Below are positions 1-8,123 of a DNA stretch of 64,000 nucleotides, one piece after another. The position numbers and the translations under genes are program-made. Each line of letters opens with the position of its first letter. Within the stretch, counting starts at the first letter, position 1. Under the pieces are notes generated by a model that was given only the letters and a program-made list of their open reading frames with translations, did no database searches and had not been told where the DNA came from. Source of the DNA: Litchfieldia sinesaloumensis (lineage in GTDB: Bacteria > Bacillota > Bacilli > Bacillales > Bacillaceae_L); assembly GCF_900156865.1 (NCBI RefSeq), contig NZ_LT732529.1:2322046-2386045 (forward strand). Reading direction: 5' to 3'.

Positions 1-2011
1 GATTTTCGTCATTAGCAATATGAGCTAATACCCTTAGTTCGATTTGGGAATAATCTGCAGCAAATATATACCATTCCTTATTTGAAGGGACAAAGGCTTG
101 TCTAATTTTTCTTCCTTCTTCCAAACGGATTGGAATGTTCTGCAGATTCGGATCTGTCGAGCTTAATCTTCCTGTTTGTGTTAATGCCTGTTGAAATCTG
201 GTATGAACCTTGCAAGTATCTTCATGAACAACCTTTAATAAGCCATCAATATAGGTCGATTGAAGTTTCCCAATTTGTCGGTAATGCAAGATGTATTCAA
301 TTATTTCGTGTTCCTTTGCCAGCTTTTCAAGGATATCCGCCGATGTTGAATAACCCGTTTTTGTTTTCTTATAAACAGTAAGTTGCAACTTTTCAAACAG
401 GATAACGCCAAGTTGCTTAGGAGAGTTAATATTGAATTCCTCACCAGCAAGCTCATATATTTTTTGTTCAAGCTCCTGAAGATGTTCCTTTAATTCCTCC
501 CCCATACTTTTTAGTCGGTCAACATCCACTGTTATTCCTAGAAATTCCATATCAGCTAGAATGAGTGACAGTGGCATTTCCAAATCTGTAAAAAGCTCAA
601 ATTGTTCGTTTTCATTTAGCTCTTGTATGAATAATTCCTTTAACTTCGTAAGGCTAACTGCCTTTCTCACTAGATGCTCTGAAAGATTCTCTTCATCAGG
701 AATACTTTGTTTAGCTCCTTTTCCATACACCGATTCATCTGATTTAACATCCGTAATCCCTTTTCCTTTTGCAATAGCGGCAATATCCCCAGTTGAATCA
801 GATGGATTTAAGATATAGGAAGCAATTAAACAATCAAAATCAATTCCTTGCAAATCGATTCCTTTCCATTTCAAAGCAACAATTGATTTTTTTGCGTCAA
901 AAACGGTTTTCTTTTTTTCTTTGTCCTGAGCCCATTCTTGAAATGCCTTAGATTCAAGAGCTAGTTTTGTCGAGATATAAAAATTTCCCTTCTCATTTGA
1001 AAGTGCAATTCCTTGAATATCAGCTTTATGATAAGATTCCTCAAGAACTTCTACAATTAAAGAGGTATCTGTCGCTAGCATTTCTTCCTTAATTTCATTT
1101 ACAACTTGATAAGATATTTCTTCTAATGGCTTATCTTCGTTTTGCTGATTACCTTCAATTTTGTCGAGTAAGGAATTAAATCCGAGCTCCTTATACAGTT
1201 TGATTAGTTGATCACCATCATATCCCTTGTATTCTAGTTCTGAAATCTTAATTTCTACAGGAGCTTCGCGGTAGATGGTTGCAAGTTCCTTACTCATGAT
1301 AGCTTGATCCTTGTGTTCTTCAAGTTTTTCTTTTAGTTTTTTCCCGCTAACCTTATCGATAGAATTTAATAGCTCCTCTAATGTATTAAACTCCTGCAAC
1401 AGCTTGAGTGCTGTTTTTTCACCAACTCCAGGGACACCTGGTATATTATCAGAGTTATCTCCCATTAAACCCTTCATATCAATAATCCGCTCAGGCGGAA
1501 TTCCGTACTTCTCTTGAATAAATTCAGGAGTATATGAATCTACATCTGTTATCCCTTTTTTTGTAATATCGACTGTGACTTTTTCGGAAGCGAGCTGTGT
1601 TAAGTCCTTATCACCAGAAATGATTTTAACTTCAAAGCCTTCTTTTTCAGCCTGTAGGGATAAAGTTCCGATAATATCATCTGCTTCATAGTTTTCTAAT
1701 TCATACCTGGCAACCTTATACGCATCGAGTAGCTCACGTAAGAACGGAAATTGTTCAGAAAGCTCTGGAGGCGTTTTTTGACGCCCTCCTTTATATTCAC
1801 TAAAGGTACTATGTCTAAATGTCGTTTTCCCTGCATCAAAGGCTACTAATATATGTGAGGGCTTTTCTTGTTCTATAATTCGGTTCAAAATCATTGTAAA
1901 CCCATAAATGGCATTTGTATGTACACCTTTATCATTATTAAGAAGCGGTAAGGCAAAAAATGCCCGATACGCGATACTATTTCCATCCACTAAGACAATC
2001 TTTTTATCCAA
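1..2011 (-). CDS. polA: DNA polymerase I (5' part of gene, runs off left edge)
   Basis: Family A DNA polymerase for repair synthesis and Okazaki-fragment processing. About 670 N-terminal residues are present. A 5'-nuclease domain (about 1-290) carries acidic metal-binding clusters in the segments ENYEADDIIGT, SGDKDLTQL and GDNSDNIPGVPGVG. A 3'-5' exonuclease-like domain follows, then the polymerase domain up to motif A, DYSQIELR, encoded at 32-55. The C-terminal roughly 200 residues lie outside. The start is a TTG at 2009-2011 (MDKKIVLVDGNS) with an AGGAAGG ribosome binding site 7-8 nt upstream; no ATG fits. In the exonuclease-like domain the usual DxE motif is not obvious, as in other Bacillus Pol I, so proofreading is probably absent (inference). 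Confidence 0.97.
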   Translation of the reverse strand, partial: MDKKIVLVDGNSIAYRAFFALPLLNNDKGVHTNAIYGFTMILNRIIEQEKPSHILVAFDAGKTTFRHSTFSEYKGGRQKTPPELSEQFPFLRELLDAYKVARYELENYEADDIIGTLSLQAEKEGFEVKIISGDKDLTQLASEKVTVDITKKGITDVDSYTPEFIQEKYGIPPERIIDMKGLMGDNSDNIPGVPGVGEKTALKLLQEFNTLEELLNSIDKVSGKKLKEKLEEHKDQAIMSKELATIYREAPVEIKISELEYKGYDGDQLIKLYKELGFNSLLDKIEGNQQNEDKPLEEISYQVVNEIKEEMLATDTSLIVEVLEESYHKADIQGIALSNEKGNFYISTKLALESKAFQEWAQDKEKKKTVFDAKKSIVALKWKGIDLQGIDFDCLIASYILNPSDSTGDIAAIAKGKGITDVKSDESVYGKGAKQSIPDEENLSEHLVRKAVSLTKLKELFIQELNENEQFELFTDLEMPLSLILADMEFLGITVDVDRLKSMGEELKEHLQELEQKIYELAGEEFNINSPKQLGVILFEKLQLTVYKKTKTGYSTSADILEKLAKEHEIIEYILHYRQIGKLQSTYIDGLLKVVHEDTCKVHTRFQQALTQTGRLSSTDPNLQNIPIRLEEGRKIRQAFVPSNKEWYIFAADYSQIELRVLAHIANDEN

Positions 2012-2074
2012 GAAAAATCCTTCCTTTCTAAAACAAAATTAGGACATTTCGTGCTACCCAACTAATTTTTTCAT

Positions 2075-2143
2075 AAAAAATAGCCGTTATTTTCCTACTG
2101 TTCATTTTAGCATGACATGAACGTAAATGGAAAATAACGGCTA
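2075..2143 (-). terminator. Long intrinsic terminator after hflC
   Basis: A perfect 15-bp stem (2081-2095 with 2129-2143) is followed on the minus strand by a run of six T. The 33-nt loop holds a second small stem, GTTCAT/ATGAAC (2100-2105 with 2117-2122). It lies directly after the hflC stop and upstream of the polA start, so it should separate the two units. Confidence 0.85.
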
Positions 2144-2151
2144 CCTTACTT

Positions 2152-3081
2152 TTAATCAGTATATCCCATTAACAATCTAGCATATGGAGAGTCAGCTGGT
2201 AAAATAATAACTGTTTCCCCGTCAATAGTCGTTTTATAGGATTCTAATGTACGGAATAAATTATAGAATTCTGGGTCTTTTGAGAAGGCTTCGTTATAGA
2301 TACGAGCTGCTTCTCCTTCCCCTTCACTTCGAATTACTTCTGCATCAGCTTGCGCCTTTGCAATAACTTCTTTTACTTCTCTATCTGTTTCAGCTTCAAT
2401 TTCATTCTTTCTGGCATCCCCTCTAGAGAGGTAGTCTTGAGCTGTTGATTCACGTTCTGAAATCATTCTTGTAAAAACAGATTGTTCGTTTTCTTCCGGT
2501 AAATCTGTACGCTTCATTCGAATATCTGTTACAACAATACCATATTTATCTTCTTCAAGATTCTTATTCACAATTTCTGTAATACGGTCATTTAGGCTTC
2601 CACGTTCTGATTTCTCGTCATTAATAATTTCATCGTAATTCAAGTTACCGAGCTCTGTACGAATTGCTGAATAGACGAATTCATCAAGCTTTGCTTCTGC
2701 ATTAACAACAGTTCTCGTTGTGGAAATCATTTGTTTTGGATCTTCAATGCGCCACAACGCATAGTTATCAACCATCATTCGTTTTTTATCTTTCGTATTG
2801 ATCTCAGCTTGTTGTACATCATAAATCATTTGGTACTTTGGTAAAGTTTCTACTGATTGTATGAATGGTATTTTATATGAAAGACCAGGTTCTTCTACAA
2901 TTCTCACAACCTCACCAAATTGTCGTATCACCTTGTATTCTCCTTCTCTAACAATAAAGAGATTCACGATCACAATCCCTATTAGGATGAGAACGATTAG
3001 GAGACCAATACCACCCTTTGTATATTTGCTAAATTTCGAGTTTCCTTTTTGTTCATTGAAGTCGACTACGTTTTCACTCAT
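2152..3081 (-). CDS. hflC: HflC, FtsH protease modulator (SPFH/band 7)
   Basis: 309 residues. One membrane segment (about 24-44) follows a short cytoplasmic N-terminus. An SPFH/band-7 domain begins near REGEYKVIRQFGEV, followed by a charged helical stretch rich in E, K and A (about 200-260). In the known family HflC pairs with HflK to form a membrane complex that modulates the AAA protease FtsH. Its ATG overlaps the hflK stop (ATGA, 3078-3081), indicating translational coupling. B. subtilis does not have this pair at this locus, so it is an insertion between polA and phoR relative to that genome. The family assignment is secure; the partner role is inferred from the gene pair. Confidence 0.93.
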   Translation of the reverse strand: MSENVVDFNEQKGNSKFSKYTKGGIGLLIVLILIGIVIVNLFIVREGEYKVIRQFGEVVRIVEEPGLSYKIPFIQSVETLPKYQMIYDVQQAEINTKDKKRMMVDNYALWRIEDPKQMISTTRTVVNAEAKLDEFVYSAIRTELGNLNYDEIINDEKSERGSLNDRITEIVNKNLEEDKYGIVVTDIRMKRTDLPEENEQSVFTRMISERESTAQDYLSRGDARKNEIEAETDREVKEVIAKAQADAEVIRSEGEGEAARIYNEAFSKDPEFYNLFRTLESYKTTIDGETVIILPADSPYARLLMGYTD

Positions 3082-4046
3082 TGATTGCCACCCCCTTCAG
3101 TTTCTACAGGAGGAACCTGCGTTTGACTTCCAGCAGGACGAATCGGCAAGTATTTCATTGTATTACCGTCATCCTTCATGATGTAAATCTCTGTATTTGG
3201 TAAGACTTGATCCAGTGTTTCAAGTACAAGACGTTTTCTGGTAATATCAGGATTCTTAACGTATTCAGTATATAGTGCGTTAAAGGTAGCTACATCCCCA
3301 CGAGCAATTTCGATACGAGCTGCTTTATCACCATTGGCACGTGAAATGAGTGCTGCTTTTTCACCTTCAGCTTCATTCATTTTTTGGTTTCGGTATTTAG
3401 TTGCTTCATTTATTTTGGTGTTCATTGTTTCACGGGCATCTGTTACGTTCGTAAATGCTTTACGAACCTCTTCATTCGGTAATTCAACATCCTGAAGTTT
3501 TACTGCAGTTACTGAAATACCGATGTCGTACTTTTCTAGAAGATGCGCTAGCAACTCTCTTACCTCAGCTTCAATCTCTGCTTTTCCTGATGTTAATGCA
3601 TCATCGATTTTTGAACTTCCAATAATACTTCTTAAAGATGCAGATGTTGAATTATATAGGATTTGCTCAGGATCTTGCGAGTTAAATAAGAACTTCTCAG
3701 GATTTGTGATTTGCCATTGAACAACCATGTCTGCAAGAACAATATTTTCATCCCCGGTGATCATTTTCGTATCTTGTGGGACATCCGTGATCTGGCCATC
3801 CTTTTGGTCATATCCGAACTGTAAACTGTATGTTGTTTTAGGAAGCGTCTCCACATCCTGAATTGGCCATGGTAATTTGAAGTGAAGTCCTGGTTCTGTA
3901 ATACCTTCATCTGCTTTTCCGAAGGTTAAAATAATTGCCTGTTCTGATTCATCAACTGTATACCATGATGTAAAACCAACTACACCTAATATCAGAACAA
4001 GCACACTAAGTCCAGCGATTGTGTATATTCGTTTCAAACTTATCAT
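3078..4046 (-). CDS. hflK: HflK, FtsH protease modulator (SPFH/band 7)
   Basis: 322 residues from the ATG at 4046 (MISLKRIYTIAG), chosen because GGGGGGA lies 5-6 nt upstream; the reading frame stays open to 4151 but that start has no binding site. One membrane segment at about 7-29, then the SPFH core starting near VDESEQAIILTFGK, an alanine/glutamate-rich helical region, and a C-terminal tail rich in P, G and T. It is the typical HflK half of the HflKC complex and is the upstream gene of a two-gene operon with hflC. The E. coli protein has a long glycine-rich N-terminus; this one does not, as is usual in Firmicutes. Confidence 0.92.
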   Translation of the reverse strand: MISLKRIYTIAGLSVLVLILGVVGFTSWYTVDESEQAIILTFGKADEGITEPGLHFKLPWPIQDVETLPKTTYSLQFGYDQKDGQITDVPQDTKMITGDENIVLADMVVQWQITNPEKFLFNSQDPEQILYNSTSASLRSIIGSSKIDDALTSGKAEIEAEVRELLAHLLEKYDIGISVTAVKLQDVELPNEEVRKAFTNVTDARETMNTKINEATKYRNQKMNEAEGEKAALISRANGDKAARIEIARGDVATFNALYTEYVKNPDITRKRLVLETLDQVLPNTEIYIMKDDGNTMKYLPIRPAGSQTQVPPVETEGGGNQ

Positions 4047-4118
4047 GCTTTCCCCCCTCAATTTATATCTACAATGTGTAATACGAATATATTTCAAAAA
4101 GGTTTCATTTTTATTAAC

Positions 4119-4149
4119 AAAAAAGTGACAAGGACATCCTGTCCTTGTC
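4119..4149 (-). terminator. Intrinsic terminator of phoPR
   Basis: GACAAGGACA (4127-4136), loop of three, TGTCCTTGTC (4140-4149), followed on the minus strand by a six-T run (4119-4124). It lies about 110 nt downstream of the phoR stop, before hflK. Confidence 0.85.
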
Positions 4150-4260
4150 AAAATAGTTTGGCCTCCAAAATGAAGGGGTTCTCATAATCATCATACGATT
4201 CGTATATTAAGGGAATATGTTTCCAATGTTAATATTTTGTAAATAGGACATTTATGTAGA

Positions 4261-5691
4261 CTATATATTCTTTTTTAATCGAATCGTAAATGTAGTTCCT
4301 TCCCCTACCTTACTACTTACCTGTACAGTTCCTTCATGTGCTTCTATAATATGTTTTACAATAGCAAGCCCTAATCCAGTCCCCCCAGAATTTCTACTTC
4401 TCGCTTTATCAACCCGATAAAATCTTTCGAAGATACGAGGTATCTCGTTTTCTTCAATTCCTATCCCCGTATCAGAAATTTCAATATGAATGATGTCGTC
4501 TAAAGCTGATGCTTCCACTGAAACCTTTGCCCCGTTAGGAGAATATGACAAACTATTGTTAACTACATTGATAAAGACTTGCTTTAATCTATCCAAATCC
4601 CCATCAATTTCTATCGTTTCATCACTTACAGAAAGTTCAAGTTGAATGTCTTTTTCAACCGCCTTCGATTTTAGTACTCGTAGGCTGTTTTCAAGTAGTT
4701 CCTTAACATTCACACGTGATAGATTGAGTGAGAAACCCTTATTCTCCATTTTTGACAAATTCAATAGATCTTGAATTAGCACTTGAAGGCGATCACTTTC
4801 ATTTAGAATGATTGTTAAGAATTCTTGTAAAACTTCCCTCTCATTCATAGCACCATCTAACAAAGTCTCTGCAAAGCCTTTAATAGATGTAATCGGTGTA
4901 CGTAGCTCGTGTGAAACATTTGCAACAAAGTCCTTCCGCATTTGTTCCAGTCTTTTCAACTCCGATATATCGTGAAAGACGAGAACAACACCTTTCCATT
5001 CGACATTCGCCCCAATGATAGGAGCACCGTACACTTCAAAATCCTTCTGTTCATTTCCAACAGAAAGGTGTATTTGTCTACGTAGTTTTCGCTCGGTCAT
5101 GAATATTTCTTCAACCAAGCTTACGATTTCCTTGTGAGCAAATGCTTCATAATATAGCAAGCCCAGTAAGTCCTTTTGTTCAATTTTAAAAATCTCATTG
5201 ATTGATCGATTGGAGATATTTATATAACCCTTACTATCGATAAATAAAAGGCCACTTCCCATATTCTCAATCAATGTATGTAATCGGTCATGCTGCATTT
5301 CATATGATTTGGTCATCTCTTCAATATTTCTAGCTACGATATTGATTGATTGCCCTAGTAATCCGGCAGTACTTACATAGTCTTCGTAAGTTCTTGCCCG
5401 ATAATCACCCTTCGCAAGTTCATTGACTGCTTTAGTTGCTGCATCAATGGGTTTTGTATAGGTCGTTGTAATTCTCACGATTAGTGAAAGTATGATGATT
5501 AAAGCAATCGCTAAACATACAAAAAGGGCAATCCAGACCTGTTGCACCGTTTGTTCAACAGGGGTTTCATGAAGCGCACCATTCGTGATAAGACTGCTAA
5601 TGAACTGCCCTAGCATAAATCCCATGCAAAGAAAAACAATAATAATTAAAATAATAATTGCAACCAGGAGCCTAGAATGAAATTTATTCAT
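4261..5691 (-). CDS. phoR: PhoR/PnpS sensor histidine kinase, short extracytoplasmic loop
   Basis: 476 residues. Membrane segments at about 9-32 and 53-75 are separated by only about 20 residues. Then come a HAMP-like linker (about 76-130), a PAS domain (about 135-245), HisKA with phospho-acceptor His261 in VSHELRTPITS, and a HATPase_c domain with N box FINVVNNSLSYSPNG and G boxes DTGIGI and GGTGLGLAI. It phosphorylates PhoP under phosphate limitation in the known family. B. subtilis PhoR is about 100 residues longer because it has a folded extracytoplasmic sensor domain, which is missing here; the layout resembles enteric PhoR. The start overlaps phoP by 8 nt. Confidence 0.93.
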   Translation of the reverse strand: MNKFHSRLLVAIIILIIIVFLCMGFMLGQFISSLITNGALHETPVEQTVQQVWIALFVCLAIALIIILSLIVRITTTYTKPIDAATKAVNELAKGDYRARTYEDYVSTAGLLGQSINIVARNIEEMTKSYEMQHDRLHTLIENMGSGLLFIDSKGYINISNRSINEIFKIEQKDLLGLLYYEAFAHKEIVSLVEEIFMTERKLRRQIHLSVGNEQKDFEVYGAPIIGANVEWKGVVLVFHDISELKRLEQMRKDFVANVSHELRTPITSIKGFAETLLDGAMNEREVLQEFLTIILNESDRLQVLIQDLLNLSKMENKGFSLNLSRVNVKELLENSLRVLKSKAVEKDIQLELSVSDETIEIDGDLDRLKQVFINVVNNSLSYSPNGAKVSVEASALDDIIHIEISDTGIGIEENEIPRIFERFYRVDKARSRNSGGTGLGLAIVKHIIEAHEGTVQVSSKVGEGTTFTIRLKKNI

Positions 5692-6400
5692 TTAGCTTTG
5701 GCTCCTCAAGCTTGTAGCCTAGTCCCCTAACTGTTTTAATAATAGCTGGTCTCTTTGAATCTTTTTCAATCTTCTCTCGCAAATGACTTATGTGCACATC
5801 AACGATTCTTGTATCACCAGCAAAATCATAATTCCAAACTGCACTTAAAAGTTGATCCCGAGTTAGAACTCTCCCTTTATTTTTCGCTAAATAAGCAAGA
5901 AGTTCAAACTCTTTTGGTGTTAAATCAAGAGCCTCTTCTTGATAATAAGCCTCGAAATTTTCAGGCAGTATCTGCAAAGGACCTATCGTTATATGCGGTG
6001 GTTTTGAAGGGTCATCTGAGCTCTCTTCCTTCTTGCTCGTTCTCCTTAATATTGCCTTCACTCGCGCTACAACTTCTCTAGGGCTAAATGGTTTTGTCAT
6101 GTAATCGTCAGCCCCAAGTTCCAATCCTAATACCTTATCAAATTCATCGTCCTTAGCTGTTAACATTAAAATAGGGATATCTACCTTATTTTGACGTAGC
6201 TGTTTGCACACTTCGATCCCATCCAGCTTTGGCAGCATTAAGTCAAGGACAATTATCTGTGGTCTTTCTGCTAAGGCCTTCTCTAAGCCTTCCTCTCCAT
6301 CCATTGCAGTTATAACCTCATAACCCGCTTGTTGTAAGTTATACTGTAGCAACGTAATAATTGAACGTTCATCTTCTACAACCAAAACTTGTTTCTTCAT
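5684..6400 (-). CDS. phoP: PhoP response regulator (OmpR family)
   Basis: 238 residues. Receiver domain with acidic pocket near Asp9/Asp10, phospho-acceptor Asp53 (IIVLDLMLPKLDG) and the conserved lysine in MLTAKDDEFD. A winged-helix OmpR/PhoB DNA-binding domain fills about 135-235 (DLTPKEFELLAYL ... TVRGLGYKLE). In Bacillus it controls the phosphate-starvation regulon. It is the first gene of a two-gene operon, overlapping phoR by 8 nt. I found no TTAACA-type Pho-box repeat in the short upstream region, so autoregulation cannot be claimed. Confidence 0.95.
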   Translation of the reverse strand: MKKQVLVVEDERSIITLLQYNLQQAGYEVITAMDGEEGLEKALAERPQIIVLDLMLPKLDGIEVCKQLRQNKVDIPILMLTAKDDEFDKVLGLELGADDYMTKPFSPREVVARVKAILRRTSKKEESSDDPSKPPHITIGPLQILPENFEAYYQEEALDLTPKEFELLAYLAKNKGRVLTRDQLLSAVWNYDFAGDTRIVDVHISHLREKIEKDSKRPAIIKTVRGLGYKLEEPKLNE

Positions 6401-6461
6401 CGACTTCCTCCATCAACAAAAAGATAAACCCCAACATATAATTCTCTCTCTCTATAAAGTC

Positions 6462-6490
6462 ATTATAGAATAACATGCAAAGTCTTGCCA
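6462..6490 (-). promoter_or_regulatory. Candidate SigA promoter of phoP
   Basis: On the minus strand TGGCAA (-35, weak) and TATAAT (-10, perfect) are separated by 17 nt, about 60 nt upstream of the phoP ATG. A CT-dinucleotide run lies just downstream in the leader. Confidence 0.5.
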
Positions 6491-6497
6491 CGATTAA

Positions 6498-6523
6498 ACA
6501 AAAAAAGAGAGACGAGGCTCTCT
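6498..6523 (-). terminator. Intrinsic terminator of the MaoC-like gene
   Basis: AGAGAG/CTCTCT stem (6506-6511 with 6518-6523) with a 6-nt loop and a seven-T tail on the minus strand. It overlaps the stop codon and separates the gene from phoP. Confidence 0.8.
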
Positions 6524-6998
6524 AAAAGTTTTCCAATATTTTTCCTTCCATCGGAGTTATCCGATGAGGAGGACACACCAATAGCCTTCCTTCAATTGCC
6601 CGTGATTCGTCCTCATCAAAAGCTGTTACAGAAATTTCAACTGTATGATCATGGTAGTTTATTTTGGTTACCTCGAAAAGAAATTGCACAGTTGCATAGT
6701 GGTATAAAGGCAGTAAGAATTCGATATCTTGCTTTAAAATATGACTTCCTGGACCGGGTAAATACTTAGAAACTGCCGCTGTAATTATACCTGTCAGCAT
6801 TACAGATGGAACAATCGGCTTCTTAAAAGGTGTCTGTGAAGCATAATCATGTTGAATATATAGTGGATTTGCATCATTTGTTAAGCCTAAATATAGAAGT
6901 AAGTCCTTATCTTCAATCTTTTCAGTAAGTGTTAATTTTTCACCTACCGACATTTCATCAATCTTTCTACCGAGCTTTCTCTTTTTCCCTAATAACAT
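6522..6998 (-). CDS. MaoC-like hotdog-fold dehydratase protein
   Basis: 158 residues. One hotdog domain of the MaoC/(R)-specific enoyl-CoA hydratase family. The hydratase-type signature is visible as NDANPLYIQHDYA (about 60-72), giving the catalytic Asp and His pattern, followed by PIVPSVMLTGII. Such proteins hydrate enoyl-thioesters or bind acyl groups; the substrate cannot be read from the sequence. It is a single gene between phoP and mdh with its own terminator, close to acetyl-CoA and fatty-acid genes, which would fit lipid metabolism (inference). A lysine-rich N-terminus (MLLGKKRKLGRK) precedes the domain. Confidence 0.8.
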   Translation of the reverse strand: MLLGKKRKLGRKIDEMSVGEKLTLTEKIEDKDLLLYLGLTNDANPLYIQHDYASQTPFKKPIVPSVMLTGIITAAVSKYLPGPGSHILKQDIEFLLPLYHYATVQFLFEVTKINYHDHTVEISVTAFDEDESRAIEGRLLVCPPHRITPMEGKILENF

Positions 6999-7050
6999 AA
7001 AAAAGGTGGCACCTCCAATTATTTTGAAGACGATTTTATTATTATGTACA

Positions 7051-7077
7051 AAAAATTCGGGGAAACCCCCGAATTTT
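7051..7077 (-). terminator. Intrinsic terminator of citZ-icd-mdh
   Basis: AAAATTCGGGG/CCCCGAATTTT hairpin followed by TTTTTT on the minus strand, about 45 nt downstream of the mdh stop. Confidence 0.85.
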
Positions 7078-7083
7078 CATGTG

Positions 7084-7112
7084 CACAAGGTGTGGATAAA
7101 CAGCGCCTTGTG
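7084..7112 (-). other. Imperfect hairpin holding a perfect DnaA-box sequence
   Basis: CACAAGG (7084-7090) and CCTTGTG (7106-7112) can pair around a 15-nt loop. The loop contains TTATCCACA on the minus strand (7091-7099), the consensus DnaA box. It lies between the mdh stop and its terminator. Only one box is present, so an origin is not implied. Confidence 0.35.
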
Positions 7113-7120
7113 ATTTTCTA

Positions 7121-8062
7121 TTAGGCTAGGATATTCATGACGTTTTTAACGGAGTCAGCAGATTTTGTTAGTTCTGCTTTTTCTTGTTCTGTAAGTTCAA
7201 GTTCAATAATTTTTTCGATTCCATTTGCACCTAGAATCGTTGGTACACCAAGGTAGATTCCGCTGAATCCGTATTCACCTTCTAGATAGGCAATGGCAGG
7301 CAAAACACGACGTTGGTCTTTTAGTATTGCTTCTACCATCTCAACTAAGGAAGCAGCAGGTGCATAATAGGCACTTCCGTTTCCTAAAAGGTTCACAATT
7401 TCACCGCCACCTTTACGTGTGCGTTCAACTATGGCTTCTAAACGTTCTTTTGGAATTAAAGTTTCTAGTGGAATACCTCCTGCATAGGAGTATCGAACAA
7501 GTGGTACCATGTCATCACCATGACCCCCAAGGACAAATCCAGTGATATCTTTCACTGACAGATTTAACTCCTGGGCAATAAATGTACGGAATCGAGCAGT
7601 GTCTAGAACTCCTGACTGTCCAATCACACGATTCTTCGGGAAACCGGATTCCTTAAATACAGTATATGTCATAGCGTCAACTGGGTTGGTTAAAACAATG
7701 ATATAGCTATTTGGAGAGTGTTTTGCAATTTCCTGGGCAACACTTTTCATGATCTTTTGGTTTGTTTGAACGAGATCATCTCGACTCATACCAGGTTTAC
7801 GAGCAATTCCAGCAGTAATTACTACGATATCCGAATTCGCCGTATCCTCATAATTAGAGGTACCGGTAATGTTAGCATCAAAACCTTGGACAGGACTAGC
7901 TTCAAGCATATCAAGAGCTTTTCCTTTAGTAGGATTCTCCATTTGTGGGATATCAACCAAAACGACGTCTCCTAGTTCCTTTTGAGCAAGCAGAAAAGCT
8001 GTTGTTGCACCAGTAAAACCACTACCAATTACAGAGATTTTCTTCCGTTTAAATTGACTCAT
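7121..8062 (-). CDS. mdh: Malate dehydrogenase (NAD+)
   Basis: 313 residues, the usual length for the LDH-like malate dehydrogenase of Bacillus. It oxidises malate to oxaloacetate in the TCA cycle. Visible features are the Rossmann motif [13 protein letters not shown], an NAD-specific aspartate in VDIPQ, the substrate-loop arginines in [10 protein letters not shown], and the catalytic histidine in [12 protein letters not shown]. The ATG has AGGAGG 8 nt upstream. It is the last gene of citZ-icd-mdh; a strong dyad lies just before its ribosome binding site. Confidence 0.97.
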   Translation of the reverse strand: MSQFKRKKISVIGSGFTGATTAFLLAQKELGDVVLVDIPQMENPTKGKALDMLEASPVQGFDANITGTSNYEDTANSDIVVITAGIARKPGMSRDDLVQTNQKIMKSVAQEIAKHSPNSYIIVLTNPVDAMTYTVFKESGFPKNRVIGQSGVLDTARFRTFIAQELNLSVKDITGFVLGGHGDDMVPLVRYSYAGGIPLETLIPKERLEAIVERTRKGGGEIVNLLGNGSAYYAPAASLVEMVEAILKDQRRVLPAIAYLEGEYGFSGIYLGVPTILGANGIEKIIELELTEQEKAELTKSADSVKNVMNILA

Positions 8063-8082
8063 TATTTATCCTCCTAACATAT

Positions 8083-8115
8083 ACAAGTAACTACCCTAAT
8101 AGGGTAGTTACTTGT
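8083..8115. promoter_or_regulatory. Perfect 16-bp dyad between icd and mdh
   Basis: ACAAGTAACTACCCTA (8083-8098) and TAGGGTAGTTACTTGT (8100-8115) are perfect inverted copies with one base between them. On the minus strand no T run follows, so it is not a normal terminator. It sits 9 nt after the icd stop and about 20 nt upstream of the mdh start. An RNA-stability or processing hairpin, or an operator, are both possible. Confidence 0.6.
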
Positions 8116-8123
8116 GTCTATGA

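Noticed and set aside
6401..6497. Pho box upstream of phoP
   Set aside because: No repeated TTAACA-like hexamers at 11-bp spacing could be found.
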